Shown here piece after piece: positions 38,212-52,639 of a stretch of 64,000 nucleotides of DNA. Made by a program: the position numbers and the translations under genes. The DNA comes from Bigelowiella natans CCMP2755 (taxonomy: Eukaryota; Cercozoa; Chlorarachniophyceae). The stretch covers positions 1 through 64,000 of the forward strand of contig ADNK01002103.1 in assembly GCA_000320545.1 (NCBI GenBank), given 5' to 3'. Position 1 is the first letter of the stretch. Each line of letters starts with the position of its first letter. The notes beneath the pieces were generated by a model. It was not told where the DNA came from. It saw nothing but the letters and a program-made list of their open reading frames with translations, and searched no databases.

Positions 38212-38641
38212 ACCGATGGTTTTTGTTCTATGCCGTGCAACAACACAAAACTCATCGCAGCTTGGCTATAACTTCGTGGTGCTATTTCGCCACCAACTTG
38301 TGTGATCCTCTTCGTCTTTCTCTTCCTTTTCTTTTCTTCTTCTGCTGCTCCGCCTTCACGACGGTCTAACGTGCCTTCCTTGCAGAGCCGAAGGGTGAGT
38401 TCCTTAGCCAGCTCACAAACATGGGCTTCAAGTCCGAGGCTGCGACGCGTGCGCTGCTTCTTCATCGAAACAACCTCGAGATGGCGCTGAATTGGCTCCT
38501 GGAGAATGCTAGTGATCCTGACATCAATAATCCGATCTCATCAAAAGAGAGGCAGCAGCTCAGTCGCGTGGCCTCGAGACCGGCCATTCCGATGGAGGTG
38601 TTTGCTTTCTCCAGTGCATCGTAGTTAGCGTAGACTACCAC

Positions 38642-38679
<38 letters not shown>

Positions 38680-39018
38680 AAGTCACACGAAGACACACAT
38701 AGTACATCTTTCGATATAACACATGCATACCAACGCCGCTCACCAACCAGCCATGCTCCCGTCTCTGCGCCACTTAATATGCTATTTCTCATAATGTAGG
38801 CTTTGAACGATTTCATCGAGATCAATTTCGGAGCGGACCGCGTCCCGTCACCGTCGTACGAGCCGTTCACAGAGGGGGAGGGCAACAACATGGATGAAGA
38901 GGAAGAAGAATCTGCTGCTGCCGTCATCTCTGCTGTGTCAAGAGCAGCGGAACGGACGGGAGGTGCCGCACCCTCCACCTCAGCGGCTGATCCTGAAAAT
39001 GATAGTAGCTTAATGTAG
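36376..39018 (+). CDS. UBL-UBA protein (ubiquitin adaptor, UBAC1/KPC2-like)
   Basis: Seven phase-checked exons: 36376-36435, 36637-36885, 37251-37388, 37554-37613, 37938-37971, 38386-38597 and 38800-39018 (TAG), 323 aa. The N-terminus is a ubiquitin-like domain (MKLKIVTLTGVTIQLEHPQK, TVAGIKAELEKQIGFPREHV, SLVFRGKELV, KDFFVLVFRR; residues 1 to about 80). A Lys/Ser-rich linker follows. Residues about 180-230 are a UBA domain (FLSQLTNMGFKSEAATRALL, LEMALNWLLENASDPDINN) with the canonical MGF loop. The order UBL, basic linker, UBA and the trailing (E/S)DPxI(D/N)xP recall UBAC1, a substrate-shuttling partner of a ubiquitin ligase, although RAD23/DSK2-type adaptors share the layout. The C-terminal tail is acidic. 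Introns hold several stacked microsatellites. Confidence 0.88.
36998..37170 (+). repeat. Stacked microsatellites (CT)n(AT)n ... (GT)n in an intron
   Basis: Inside the second intron of the UBL-UBA gene a (CT)n run passes directly into an (AT)n run (about 37009-37090). A (GT)n run interrupted once follows at about 37131-37180. Confidence 0.95.
37511..37549 (+). repeat. (CT)n tract forming the polypyrimidine tract of a 3' splice site
   Basis: Pure (CT)n ending four bases before the CAG acceptor at 37551-37553 of the UBL-UBA gene. The microsatellite takes the place of the normal polypyrimidine tract. Confidence 0.85.
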
Positions 39019-40044
39019 TAGTAGTAGTAGTAGTAGTTGATGATGATGATGAGACAATAAACAGCACGAGTCGTTGTATCGATATATACAACATTACACA
39101 CACCACGCGCCTGCAAAGGTTTTCATATAATCGATCTACCGAGCCCTTCGACTACGGTTTTTTTTCGAAAGTTGCGAGCGAGCACATGCTAGTAGCTGTG
39201 CATGTCTAGATGTACGGGATGTGTTCCAATCCGTCGAGCTGTTTGTGCCAGATACAGCATCACTGACATGATCAACGGCCTCGTAAGCACCATTATTCAA
39301 TTGCATGTGAGCAGCAGATAATACGTTACAGAAACAACGCCTTCGAATAACAATGTCGTTCACAGTCTCCAGTGTGCGAGCGCATTATCTGTATAAATGC
39401 AACAGCTGTGGTTGAACTTTTCCAATTGTTGTCGTCATCCTCATGCATTGTCTAGTCGTGCAGCGCGACCAGGATAGCAGGCCATCGTATCTGTAGGCAC
39501 AATGGACTAGTCTGTGCATTAATATGTAGCACTGCTTCCAGCGATAAAGCCAGCGCATGTAGTCACATTACGTATATCATCCAACATACGACCCCAAAAC
39601 GCTTTTCACTTTTAAATAATTTGATCGGCAGCTCCGTCGATGATATCTCTCCACACAAGCCCACACAGCAACTGTAATATAAGCATGTATCTATGCGCAA
39701 ATGTCTAAAGAAGCCCATCCAGCCCATGATGACATGTAGGACACAATAAGCATGCACACGGCGTACATCTGTAACAACGTACAGCAGAGCCCGTGGCAAG
39801 TACAAATTATGTGTTCATATTTGATGTAATCGAAGCTGAATATAGAAGATGAAGGCAGCACACGAAAGCTATGTTAAGCTAGTAATATGACACATTTGAA
39901 ACTACATACAATTTTGAGTCCATTTATGTGCATTGTCAGCTTTCTGCTACCTATATCCGTGTCGCCCCTAAAAATCTTTTTACAAAACTCATCCAATCGC
40001 TTCTTCACCTTCTTCTTCTTCTTCTTCTTCTTCTTCTTCTTCGT
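39019..40044. repeat. Convergent spacer 6
   Basis: Tail-to-tail spacer between the UBL-UBA stop and the last exon of the TOG-like gene. It has a CATG/TGCA-rich body (about 39180-39850) and then a (TTC)n run at about 40010-40042. No core copy was found by eye. Confidence 0.55.
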
Positions 40045-40181
40045 CTATCTCCTATTGATCTTGAGTTTACTGCGAAGCTCCGGATAGTCCTTAAGGATGC
40101 TCCTAGTACGACATATGTAAAAGCGTCAACACACACGCATATAAAGAAATCTCTCTCTCTCTTTCTCTCTCTCTCTCTCGC

Positions 40182-40218
<37 letters not shown>

Positions 40219-42623
40219 GAAATGACTTCTGGCTTTGCTCGTTGAGCTGCCTGTATAACTGGCGCTGAAGAATGAACAAACAGAAGAGTGTCAGCAACAG
40301 CACCCTTGCGTGTGTGCGTGTGTGTGTGTGCGCGCGCGTTTGTGTGCTCTAATTGCTGCTACAGAAGAAGCTAGAGCTTTGGCGACTAAACTTTCACATT
40401 GCAAAGTAGGGTTGGTAACAGGGTTATCGTCAAGAAACGTATCGAATGTTTATTCATCATATTCTTTCTGCGTCGTGGCCTCATGTAGAACCCCTTGGAG
40501 AAGGGGAAAATATGAAGTGAATGATCGGATTTGGAGCCTCCACATAAGCGTACTACTACTTTCATCAGCGTATAGAATGGTACTCATACTCATCCTGAAA
40601 AATATGAAATATGTTCAAGAGTCGAAAGATCTCGCACTACCCCTTCCGACTGCCAGTGGAGGAAAAACTCGAGGAAGAGAAATCTGCCTGCATCTTTAAC
40701 CTGGTAGAGATGGATCATAATGATGATGACGATGATGATGATGGCGACGATGTAACATACTCGGGTGGCAGGACAACTATATTGAGACTAGTGATAGTGG
40801 TTTTGGTGGTGGCAGCGACATATCATTCCATGCGATAAGATCCGTTGTTTTCCCTTCATAATCCTTCCTCTTCTCCTCGTCCCCTGTCTTCTCTTCCCTC
40901 TTCCCTCTTCTTGTTGATCATTATCATCATCATCGTCATCATCATCATCATCATGCTTTCCCAATATTGTTTATTATCAGTCAAACACACCGTGAGATCC
41001 TTGTGGCCTAAGAGGCTACTGATGCACGACTGAATGGTGACAATCTGCTTCAACCCTCCGCTTCCCAGCTGAGCTCTATCATCACCACCACCACCAGCGC
41101 CATACTCGTCGACGACTCTCCCCCCCCTCCCCCCCTTCCCTTCGTTGAAGGTGAGAGTCTCCTTGGTCATGGGCTCGAGGACGTCGACTTCCCACCGAGC
41201 CATCATCATGCGTAGATAACGAGTGCATTGGACCTTCACCTACAACGAGAACACAGCAACCGTTGTTGACGAATGATGGCAATGACGAGGAGGAGGAGAA
41301 GGAGAAGGAGGAGAAAATTAGACAGCGAGAAAAGGGGGATTTGGCGAGCTTCCAACCCAGGCTCACTCTCCGGCAAGTGTTGCTTATTCGAATGCAAGCT
41401 GCGTACAGCTCAACTTAATTAACGATGGATGATGACGAAACTACTACCTTAGGATTGTGAGCTCCGAGCCCCACAGCCATGACTAGACGGAACACGGCAG
41501 GGTGTGGGAAACTATGGATGATCTCGGACATGCACTGCTTGGCGGCCGTCGCCACGTCTCTTTTACCAGCGTTGCTCAGGTAGCAGAGCGCAGGTACCAC
41601 AGCCGCGTGCAGAGCACGGAATCTATTCACACGTCGATACGACCATAAAATACAACTGTACGGGTAAAAACGAAATGCATCCCCCCCCCCCCCCTCCCAT
41701 CCATCCTCCTATCCCGTTTCAACAACAGTGGTGTAAGGGGCCTCACTTGTTCGATCCCTTGAAGCAGCGCGCGATTTTGGCGATGGTGAGACAAGCTTGG
41801 ACGACAACCTTGACCTTTCCATCCGACAGTTGCAGCGTGAAGCATGAGGAGAACGGCGCCAGCATCGAGCCGAGCTCGGACGGGAGAACGCGTGCGGAGC
41901 ATTCCTGGACTAACTTTTCGAGGGAGACTAGGGCTGTCAGGCGCTGCTTACTTGGTAGCTTCAAGCTCATCAGCACCCCGTGGCAATCGTCGAGGGAGAT
42001 CTGTGAGGGGGGGGGAGAAAGGAAGGAGGAATAGCAATATATATATTCACCCACAATTTATGAGAGGGTCGTCGCCGTCGTTTCTGTGGCAGGATTGCGT
42101 GAGTGCGTGCGTGTGCGTGTGTATTTGCTTTCACTGACAAGCTACCCTTTCGTCCCTTGACAATTTCTTCTCGGAGAACGCCTGGTGAATCTCGAAGTGG
42201 CTGTCCTCTTCGTCCTCCTCATCGTCCACATCGCCACCACCCCTTGCCCTGCCGGCACCAGCAGCAGCTTTTGTAGAATGCGAGGAGCTTGCAAACTTGT
42301 TTTCAGCAGCACCTCTTAGCCTGTCTGAATTCTCCTCCTCTTCCTCCTCCTCCTCCTCCTCCTTCTTTTCTCTCTTAACGTAAGCGGTATGAATTGTCCT
42401 CTCTCCCCCCGCACTCTCCATTTCTTCCCTCGCTGTCATTTCCTTCGCTTCCCTTGAGTGAGCGCTCAGAGGCCGCGCCCAGTGGACAATCTTTGGAGGC
42501 AGCATCTCCCCTGTGGCGATAGTGGTGCTACAGGCTTGGCTGCTGTTACGAATGACGTTCCTACTCAATGGTTGGGTGGTAGGAAAGAGGAAGATGTGAT
42601 GATATAACATGCATATAAATAGG

Positions 42624-42663
<40 letters not shown>

Positions 42664-43094
42664 TGTGTGTGTGTGGGCAGGGGGTGTTGATTACTCACTG
42701 CTAACGTAATGAGGATTATATAAGGTTTAATACTGTCCGCGTGCTGCTGGCATAAGATGATGATGGTGAATGTGGTCATTGGCCATGGACTTAGCCATAT
42801 AGCCTGCTCGGCGTGTGCTTCCCTGTGTTTTTCCTTACGCTAAACAACGAACCTCTTCCTCCCCTTCAGAATCGAACGCTAATGAATGATGATGACAACG
42901 ACAGAGAGAGCAGCACTTATTTATGCATCGTATGCCATGTGACGACGACGCATTATCATCTACAAAACCACATAATTCTCATCGTTGGGGCCTCACCGTT
43001 TTCTTTCGAGATTCGAGAGTCATCTCCAAATCGATCTCGACAGAGTCTCCTGAGCTCATCCACTTGCGCCGATTTTGTGGGCTCCTTCTCTTCC

Positions 43095-43133
<39 letters not shown>

Positions 43134-44519
43134 TTCCACCAGGCGTTGGTGTAGACGTCTTCTTCTTGTTCTTCTTTGCCCTTGATGGCGACATATGATT
43201 CACCTAACCGTTGATGAATGGAGATAATAAAGAGATGATAAAGTATGGCTCGTCCGTCGAGAGTCAGGGAGCACTATCGGAGCAACCAATCACCACCGCA
43301 GAAAAACAGACTGCTTCTCTTCCGCCACCGTGTGTCTCTTGGTTTTTCAGAATATGAACTCAAGAATAGAGCATTGCGGTAGCACTGCAGTTTTATTTGT
43401 GATTATCCACCTTAAAGATTTCAACGACATTTCCATCATCATCGAGGGTAGATTCAGGCTCTTCTTCTCCCGGTGAAATAAGGTTGGCTCGTGGCCCTCT
43501 TTTCCCACCACTGTCTTCGTATATTCCTGCACGGGGACGGTGGGGGGGGGGGTGGGCGGTGAGATGGCAACAAAGCCAACGATGACGATGAAGTGTACTT
43601 AGCCGAACTCCCTCCTCCTCATCCTCCTCCTCCTAGTATTCTAGCAGCGTGGTACCTTGTTTGATGACAGCGGGGGTGCCAGGGCGCTGTTTCAGAGTTC
43701 GGATGAATGCCGGTGATCCCACAGCGTTCCTGTAATTCATAATTCACGATCATGTTGGCGGGGAGTGTTGCTTGCTGCACAAGGACGATTCGGATGGCTT
43801 TGTTCTTTCGAGCTAAGAGATGATTGATTTTGTTCTCTTTCATCATCATTCTCTCAAGCTTAAAGGACAACCTGCTCCCATGGTTTTTCCTACCATTAGC
43901 CGCTACTGGAGATTCGCTATTTTTTATCATCATCTTCTTCTTCTTAGATGTCGACGACGACGGTCTCTTCTTGTCCTTTTGGCAATGCGTAAACATGTGT
44001 CAGCCATCAACCATGGCCTCTACTATCATTAACTTCATCCTCAATTTCTTCTTCTTCTTCTTCTTCATCATCATCATCATCATCACCATCGAGAGCTATT
44101 TGCTAAATTGTCATAATCTGACTGGTACTCCTACTACTACTACTACTTCGACTACTATTGCTACCCTGAAGAGAGTATCTCTAAACGCGAAAGGTGTGTT
44201 CGGTCGGTTGTGATTTCCGCCAATGCCAGCACCGACGCCAGCAGCGCAATTACTGCTGCTCTCAGCCCTCCCAGCGGGTATCCAAACAGGTTCCTTGCTC
44301 GTATTTGCAACGAAGCTTAATCCCTCGTCATTCACGACGCCGCCAGTCTGAGTCTTACTGCCACTGTGGCCGTTCTCGCTGCTGGGGTTAGTGCTGTTGT
44401 TCCTCTTCGTCGCAGCGATCTTTGCGTTGGTCATCGCGCGTCGTATGCTGGAGCTCTTGGTGGGGGATCTGAATCGTACCAACACACACACACACACACA
44501 CGCGCACATACTATATATA

Positions 44520-44580
<61 letters not shown>

Positions 44581-44614
44581 AATTACATTTTTAATAAATA
44601 TGAAGTGTGTGTGT

Positions 44615-44649
<35 letters not shown>

Positions 44650-45347
44650 TAAAAATATATGTCTTATTCTTCCATGTATCTTCTTTCACGACAAGAATCA
44701 CAGATTTAACTGAGAAACTCTCCGTACACAACAGAACTAACTTTCGTCCTCTCCGCAGCGACATGGCTACTCTCTGTCGTCGTATTTTTCTACTAGGGCA
44801 GCAGGTCGGCTATTATTCATCAAATGTAGCAACTATTGCTATCACACCTACTGTTAATACGAACGTAGTCGCTGGAAAAAAGGCATGCCAAATACTAGCA
44901 TGGTAATAGTTTGATGATGCGTGTCGATAACAGGCGCATAAAAATGAAACACCTCGGCGAATTCATGGCTCGCGCCAGGTCACGGCGGAGACGCGTGTTC
45001 TCGAGCCTTGATATTATTCGGAGAAGGAGATAGAACATCGCACATAGGAAGAAATAAGGGCGGTTATCATCCACTTCCCCACACTGGTTCTTACTACCGG
45101 CAAAAAACAAACAAACTCGTGTACTAGAGTTGGGAAGGATAAAACGCAGGCGATTTGAACGTAGTTTGTCGGCACTGGGTGCATTTCGTCCATTTTCCTC
45201 TCGAGAATACATATTATATATATATAATATATAGTTTTTTTTCCATGTGATAGCAGCAGAAGGGCTATCATCCCATCGTCGCTGAGCAGTCGAATTGCAC
45301 CCACCTCAGCGTTGCTTTTTCCCCACGAAGACTTGTCAGCTGTAACA

Positions 45348-45380
<33 letters not shown>
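40045..45380 (-). CDS. TOG/HEAT-repeat protein, CLASP-like (C-terminal part)
   Basis: Minus-strand exons forming a HEAT-repeat array like the TOG domain of CLASP/XMAP215 microtubule regulators. Phase-checked run: 41747-42000 (LDDCHGVLMSLKLPSKQRLT, ALVSLEKLVQEC), 41448-41622 (FRALHAAVVPALCYLSNAGK, ATAAKQCMSEIIHSFPHPAV) and 40991-41239 (VQCTRYLRMMMARWEVDVLE, QIVTIQSCISSLLGHKDLT). The last exon, ending at 40045, reads ILKDYPELRSKLKINRR. Upstream exons carry acidic and basic linkers: about 42163-42560, a KKNKKK and (Q)12 exon at about 43020-43190, SPAFIRTLKQRPGTPAVIKQ near 43680-43750, a spliced partner at 43412-43525, and 44170-44480. Basic Ser/Pro-rich linkers beside TOG arrays fit microtubule lattice binding. 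The exon set between 40100 and 40990 is not resolved. Confidence 0.6.
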
Positions 45381-45388
<8 letters not shown>

Positions 45389-45487
45389 TATATTTATATT
45401 GTGCGTGCGTGCGTGATTGTAGCTGTGTTCCAAATGCAGCTATAAGTGTGATTTGGAACACTCTTCTGGTTTAGAATTTAGGAACAT

Positions 45488-45651
45488 ATCGGGTCCTTTC
45501 CTTAATCTTCACTCACTTCCTTCTGCAACTTTTGCACGGTAGACTTGAGCTTCTCAATCTGGAAAACATGTGCGTTGAATGAATGCCCATGAGACTATAC
45601 TGCTCTACCACACTACAGGACTTCTCCCCGACGGAAAGATAAGCAGAGATA

Positions 45652-45710
<59 letters not shown>

Positions 45711-45873
45711 GGAGAGAGGGAGAGAGAGAGAGAAGTGGGAGGAAGGTATGTCCTACTACCGATTTCCTGTCCTCTCGAAGCATTATGATAACCTTGAGAA
45801 ATCAATTCAACCCAAACACAACTTATCGATTCTTAATGTAAGCACGTGCTTCACGATGAGTTGTGTGTGTGTA

Positions 45874-45906
<33 letters not shown>

Positions 45907-47505
45907 CTTAACGCATAAATTCCGACTTTCTTCCTCTCCTGCGCCAAGCGGGCAAACTCACTGCGCTCCTGTTAGAAAGAGAACAGTTTTTACGCAATAA
46001 ATTGCAACCCCCCCCCTCTTTTGTCGTCCCCTACTACTGCTTTCTTGTGCCTTCGCTGTTGCTAGTGTGTATGTGATTGCCTGCGTGCGTGTGTGCTTTT
46101 GCATGCGTTTTGTGAATCTTTCTAGCTGACCGCATTGATATGATCGATTTGGGCTCGAAGGGACAGCAGCTCTGCGTTCTCCGACCTTAGTTCTGCGATG
46201 ATTGGTATTCGATGTTTTTATTTTTTTTATGTCGTTGTTGTTGTTGTTGCTGCTGCTGCTGCACGCTCGTACGAAGGCGTCGCAGCAGCGCATCTTCCCC
46301 AGTGTGTGGCATGCAAAGATAGACGATGTATGTGTATGAGCACACAGAGCTGGACGTGTCGTGTACATGGAACTCACAAGAAAGCAACAGCAACACCAGA
46401 AACGGCTTGCATGACAAATTCCTCTGCCATGTCTTTCATCACCCCCTTCCTCCATTTAGGGTTTTTAAGGTGCCCTCCCTACAACAACAACAACAACTGC
46501 TACTGCTGCTGCTGCTACAATTACTACCGTTGATTTTGATGTTCAGCGTATCGATTAGGAGGTCCTATTAGATGTAGAAATATTACGTCGCATTATCGCT
46601 GATAGAAATTAGATGAGAATCCATGAACAGCACCCAAGGAGTCCTTCTAGGAGGAGCTATGCACCAACCTTCTGTGGAGTGGAGGTTGCGCGTGGTGAAG
46701 ATGACTGTAATTGCTGCCTGGCCGCGTGCGGCTGATGATGCGGATTCTTCTGCAAAGGAGACCCCACATCATCTTCCTGGTGCTGCTGCTGCTTTCTCTT
46801 CAAACGAAGGCGATTGGGTGAGTTGATCCACTTGCGCGACGGCTTCTTTGCCGAGGCAGAGGACGGTGGCGGTGCTGCAGATATTTGTTTGGGATAGTAG
46901 TGGTAGCAGCGAGTAGGACAAGTGAACGGTTGGAGAGGGATCGTTTGGCGGGGGTTGATGATCGCCTTCACTATGTGGCTGTGTGTTGAAATTGTGTAGC
47001 TTACAGTATTTATGTCTTTGTTTGTTTGTGTTTGTATGTATGTGTGTGTGTGTGTGTGTGTGTGTGAGTGCGGTATCAACACACGTGTACTACCTGTTGC
47101 AGCCTTGCTCATTTTCTTTTCGTTGTTGCTTCTTCGTCCCCCCCTGTAGCTACCACTCTGTGGAGTAAATAAGCATCATCGCTGGTGTGTGCATGGGCAT
47201 GTGCATGTGCATGTGTGTATGCGTGAGTGAGTGAGTGCATTTGTGTGTGTAAAATCAAAAGGAAATGAAAGATAAACAGCGAGATGGGCATCAATCATAG
47301 ATATTTGTCCTGTTGCATTGATGTCAATGTTGTTTTCCGTAACCTTCTCGCCCCCCCCCCCTCCACCCCTCCCAATCATTAAGTACTACGAAAAGTAATG
47401 CTACCAGTTCGACTTGTTCCTCCCTATCCGGACCATGTTTCTGCTCTGAGTAGTAGTTAGGAAATGTCTAAGTAAGGGGCACACCACATCGCACAAAGAA
47501 GCATA

Positions 47506-47575
<70 letters not shown>

Positions 47576-48526
47576 TACACACACACACACCTCTTATTGC
47601 ACTATCAGGGACACCGTCTTCCTGCTCCGTACTTCTGCTGCTTCTAGGCTCCGATATGGTAGCTGTGGAACCTGCAGGGCTCTGTCGCATCTTCTTCTTC
47701 GTTCCTTTAGTAGTAATACTACTTCTACCACTACCACCGAGAGCTTTGGTGCGAATAATGTTGCTAGTGCTGCTAATTCCACTATTTCTATTGTTACTAC
47801 TGCTACCACTACTACTACTACTACTACTACCACTACTACTACCAAGGCGCTTGCCGTGGGTGCTGCTGCCGCTCTTTTTGATGTTAAACATGGCCAATTT
47901 GTTGAAATGTGTTGGATCCAGAGAAGCATTCAGTACGGTCGTAGTTGCGGAAGTCTCATTGCCATCGATACTAGCGATTGTAACAGCAGCAGCAGCAGCA
48001 GCAGTAGTAGTCGCGATAGCAGCAGCATCAACGGCCGAAGAGTTGCGGATATCACCGTCATCATAACGATGATTGTTATCATCATCACTATTCTTCTCTT
48101 CAGCGATGATTGTTGAGTTGTCATCGATGTTTTGATGTAGAATCGTCGTGCTTTCGAGGTCTGGCAAGCTAGGAGCACCACCACCATCGCCCTCGTCATC
48201 TTCGTCGTCGTTGTGTGTAGTTGTTTTCTCTCTGCGGGGCATTTTGTTGTTACTGTGCGTCTCATCAGCACGATCGATATTGTTGATTTGATGCTGGGAA
48301 CGATTGGAAAGATCCTCCTCCTCCTCCTCATGCTGCTGCTGCTGCTGCTGCCACCTTTCCTCCTCTTCCTCCTCCTCCTCGACCATTACAGTATTTTTGA
48401 CTTCTTCCTCGCCGATGTTTGCTGGATGATTAGCGATTCGCTCCTGCGTAATTTAAGAGGAAGACCGTCAAGACATTGATCCGTATATGATGCTAATATG
48501 TCTCTGTGTGTGTGCGCGCGCGTGTT

Positions 48527-48586
<60 letters not shown>

Positions 48587-48894
48587 TGCTGCTTGTAAGC
48601 CCGTAGAATATCGACCTGGAGATCAATAGATTTCTCCAATATAGATTCTAGGGAATCAAGCTTTCCTGAGGAGGATGATGGCACAGAGAAACAAGAATAA
48701 GGGGGGGGGGGAAGTATCACGATCAAGTGAATACTACTGAGGTAGTAGTAGTAGTAGTAGTGACACCAAATTCTAACGTGTGCATGATGATGATGATGAT
48801 AATATCGTGCTGCGCTTCTTAGCATGCATGGGTAGGGGTGGTGGTGGTGGTGGTGGATCCCACAACAATACAACGTTGATGTCGTAGGTGGTAA

Positions 48895-48929
<35 letters not shown>

Positions 48930-49223
48930 TTAAGTAGTTTAAACACCTTCTTCTTCTTCTTCTTCTTCTTCATCGTCCAATTCCACCGGTGCTGCATCAT
49001 CCCCAGTCTGGACTACTTTTGGGCTATTCTCACCCCTGACGACATCCTCCGAGGCTACTGCTGTTTTCAACTCATCTGAATTCCAAATACGAACACCAAC
49101 AATGTGAGGGAGTCCGGGAGGGAGGGAGGGAGGGAGGGGGGGGAGGGGTGTTAGTATACCCCCCGTCTCACGAAATATTTGAGAACTCTTATCTTGATTA
49201 AGGAACAATGTATAATCACTGAT

Positions 49224-49280
<57 letters not shown>

Positions 49281-49874
49281 CAACAACACACTAATTTCTG
49301 CTGTGTGTGTGATAGAGCAGCACCGAGAGAACTGTCGTTTCTCTGTCCAGCACTGCGTGGCGATGACTGTTTGGAGGAAGGGGGGGAGGTGGTAACGTCC
49401 TTCCTTGCAGACTTCGACTACAAAATATTCGTAAAGTTGCACATATGTCGGAGGATTTTTCAGCTGGAAAACGCCGTGGGACAAGAACCATCGGTGGTTA
49501 GTTCTTACTTATTATTCAAATTTCGAAACGATGAGAAACGCAATGTAGTTGTCCGTGCTTATACGACGACGACGACGACGACGACGACGACAGCATGGAC
49601 ATTACGTTAAGGAAATTGATGTGGTTGGTGAGGTTTTCGATCTCCATCCGCCATTCCCCAGCCTCTTCACTGCTCTGAATTCATTGCACAAAAGCGGGAT
49701 TTCGTGTCGCGCATAAGGGAAAATATACGAATGGTATCACGATGGTACGATTCTACTACTACTACAAAGTCGTAGTTGGCATAGATGTCGCCACTCGGTT
49801 GAAACGATGATTAGCTTCGGTAAGTATTGTGAATCAGTTGCATGCTATTAGCACACGCACCCACACACATGCAA

Positions 49875-49922
<48 letters not shown>

Positions 49923-50769
49923 GATAGCGCATTTGAGAGAGCGAGGGATTAAGAACAAGGGTGGTGGGGGCGACCTCGCAGAGAAATACAAGCGGTAGGA
50001 TCTCTGGGATATATTATAAGTAAGTCTATGAGCACAAAGATGTGTATTTCCACACACATCATATTTGGTTACAAGTAGTAGCACCATTCAAAGTTTACAA
50101 ATCGTAGAACAACTCTTGTTGCAATATTTTCTTTATAGTGTTTGGCTGTGTCGCAGCAGCCTCAGATTTAACGCATGCATCGACCGTATTTTAATTGTCA
50201 TTATCATCATCATCGTCGTCGTCGTCGTCACCATTATAAGTAGTAGCAGTAAGCTACGGTTACCTACCTTTTGCATCGATCCGAAAGCCATCGTTTGTCT
50301 CGCTCTTGTATCTGCAGAATTCAAGGAGGATGGCAAAGACCAGAAGTCAACACAAGGGATTTTGGAACAAGATAGTATTCGTCACGCCTCACTTCAGGGA
50401 CAACAGCTTAAGCACCTCCTCCTTTCCACCTTTCCCCCTTTTCTCCTCCTTGTCGTCATAATATTGGCAGTGGCCCCTCCACTATCACCAGCACCTCTCT
50501 ATTTCCCTACTTCTCTTATTTTGCTATCGTTAGCCTCTATCTGCTGCTGCTGCTGCTGTGTGAGGCTACTTACCTAGAAATGTCGGTTGTGCCAAGTAAC
50601 CCCAAGTGCCCTCTATACTTTGCTGGTTTGTCCCTTTGCAACAATGTCGGTCGTCATCACTTGTACCCGCCATGTGTTATCATCATTATCATCATCATCA
50701 TCACGATTGTACCAATTGCCAAGATGTCAATGCATCCTCCTCCTCCTTCTCCTCCTCCTACTACTACTG

Positions 50770-50803
<34 letters not shown>

Positions 50804-52360
50804 CGAGAAGACCACACGAGGAAGTCCGAAAAGAGCAGCAGATTCACGGGCATTAGAACTGGAGCTGCAGCAGCATCATTGTCGCCCTTCATCCACACAC
50901 AGGCACCTGTGAATTGCATCATAATTGTGACGCCGTCGCCAGAAGGAAAAAGTTTTTCGGTTGACAGCAAAGCTTTTCACCATCCATCATCATCATCATC
51001 ATCATCATCCACGAACAGTTGGAACAAGCGGAGACAACAAGCTCAGGTGGACATTGGTGATGGCTGTTTAATTGTATTTATAAATCTACACCTCTGTGCA
51101 CCAAATAGCGGTCATCACGCAAGATTGGCACTCGACTCGGAATGCCCTAGAGAAGCAGCCAGAAGGAGAAGAAAAACAAAGAGCTTCATCAACGATGGTG
51201 AAGGAAACTTACTACTCGATATCGAGGGAGGAATATAGAGATCAGGAGACATACGAGCATAACAAAATATACTATGATTATGACTTGGAACATATTATAT
51301 ATTATATAAATAATTACATATATATACACGTATATTTATACATATGTATCGCTCCTATAACCTCGATGTCCAGCAGCAATGCTGATGCTTGAAGCCAGTA
51401 CCTACAAGATAATGCGTATATCCAACAGCATTGAGAAAGCGGTATGGAGGAAGAGATACATGCTGATTTTTCGGAAGTGTCTTCTTGTGCTGGCAATAAA
51501 CAGTGGATGATGGATGAAAAGCCGTACTTTGATTGATCGATGACGTTTTTGTAGCCGTTCAGAACAGATAATGCCCTCTCTGTGGTGGGTGATGGATGGA
51601 TTTGTGAGATTGTTAGCACTGATGTCTCAGCCATATCATGCTTATTTCCCGGGTTCAAAGCAGTTGAGAGAAGAATTGCAGTCAATTTTCATGATGATGA
51701 TTGAAGGCGGTGTGGTGTAGATGAGTAGTGACGATTCAAGAAATAAGGCAACATTTGTTAATGGGGAAAGAAAGGGAAATCTTAGAAATACCCATCATTT
51801 GCGCTTCCTCATCGTGAGTGTCAGGGGCACTTAAAATTGCCTGAGTTGTTGTTGTTGTAGTTGGGACGTCATATCTTGGTTGGGAGAGTGTAAATTACTA
51901 GCCCTTTGAAGGGGTTTGGGTACTAAGAAGGATTTCTGCTTCCAGAGAAACAATATCGTTTCTCTCATCAACTGCTCTGTACCTACTTCTTCTATTGCTT
52001 TGATATATGTTAAGTATTTCATCGACGATCGCTAGCACCTACCTTTACTATCTTGATGTAGCTGTCCACTCGTCTCAGAGGAAGCGTCAGCAATGATATC
52101 ATCCTGAGATGTGCAGTATCGTTAGTTTAAGCGCAAGGAAAGAAAGAGACCAACGTAAAATAAGGTAGCTTCTGTAGATCATTTCCCATCATCATCATCA
52201 TCAACAACAACATCATCATCATTATTCGGTTCAATTGTAATTATTGACCCTGGATGCCCCTTCAGCAGTTTCTGTTGCGAAATCATCAGCGACATGAAGT
52301 TCGGCTGCAGGAAAACCACATAAGAACAGCAGCAATGATGAGATACGATGCTTATTGGTC
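45488..52360 (-). CDS. Coiled-coil protein region, probably upstream exons of the TOG-like gene
   Basis: A series of short minus-strand exons with heptad-like sequence: PNFMSLMISQQKLLKGHPGS (52.3 kb), DASSETSGQLHQDSK (52.1 kb), IQERDKRWLSDRCKR (50.3 kb), GEWRMEIENLTNHINFLN (49.7 kb), LKNPPTYVQLYEYFVVEVCK (49.4 kb), an acidic exon at 48.95-49.07 kb, LDSLESILEKSIDLQVDILR (48.6 kb), a long low-complexity exon at 47.6-48.45 kb (poly-Glu, poly-Gln, poly-Asp/Ser), a basic exon at 46.68-46.9 kb, IAELRSENAELLSLRAQIDH (46.17 kb), VIIMLREDRKS (45.8 kb) and IEKLKSTVQKLQKE (45517-45558). The last exon ends at a perfect GTGAGT donor, so it probably continues into the TOG exons. If read through instead, it stops four codons later at 45502. 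Whether this is one gene or two is open. Confidence 0.5.
45656..45734 (+). repeat. (CA)n(GA)n microsatellite in an intron
   Basis: A CA run passes directly into a long GA run with GGGA interruptions, between coiled-coil exons of the minus-strand gene. Similar CA/GA junctions occur at 17870-17952 and 49225-49279. Confidence 0.9.
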
Positions 52361-52639
52361 GAAGGAAGCTTAAGGAACCACACATCTTTATGAGGGTGAA
52401 TCTTGCGCTTCTAAGTGCTTGCGTGTGAGCATATTTATACGCGCCTATATTGTCTCAATTACGTCTTTTTTGATTGTTTGAAACGTCCTGAGACACGGCT
52501 CGAACTCCAGACAGTAGTCGCAGTACACCTTTTCATGATAGTGCGAAAAAGAAATTGCTATATTAAAGATTGCTTGAGGATATTATAAAGATTGAGGAAG
52601 CCATATATTCAAGACAATTAAGAGCAGCAGGCTTTCAAG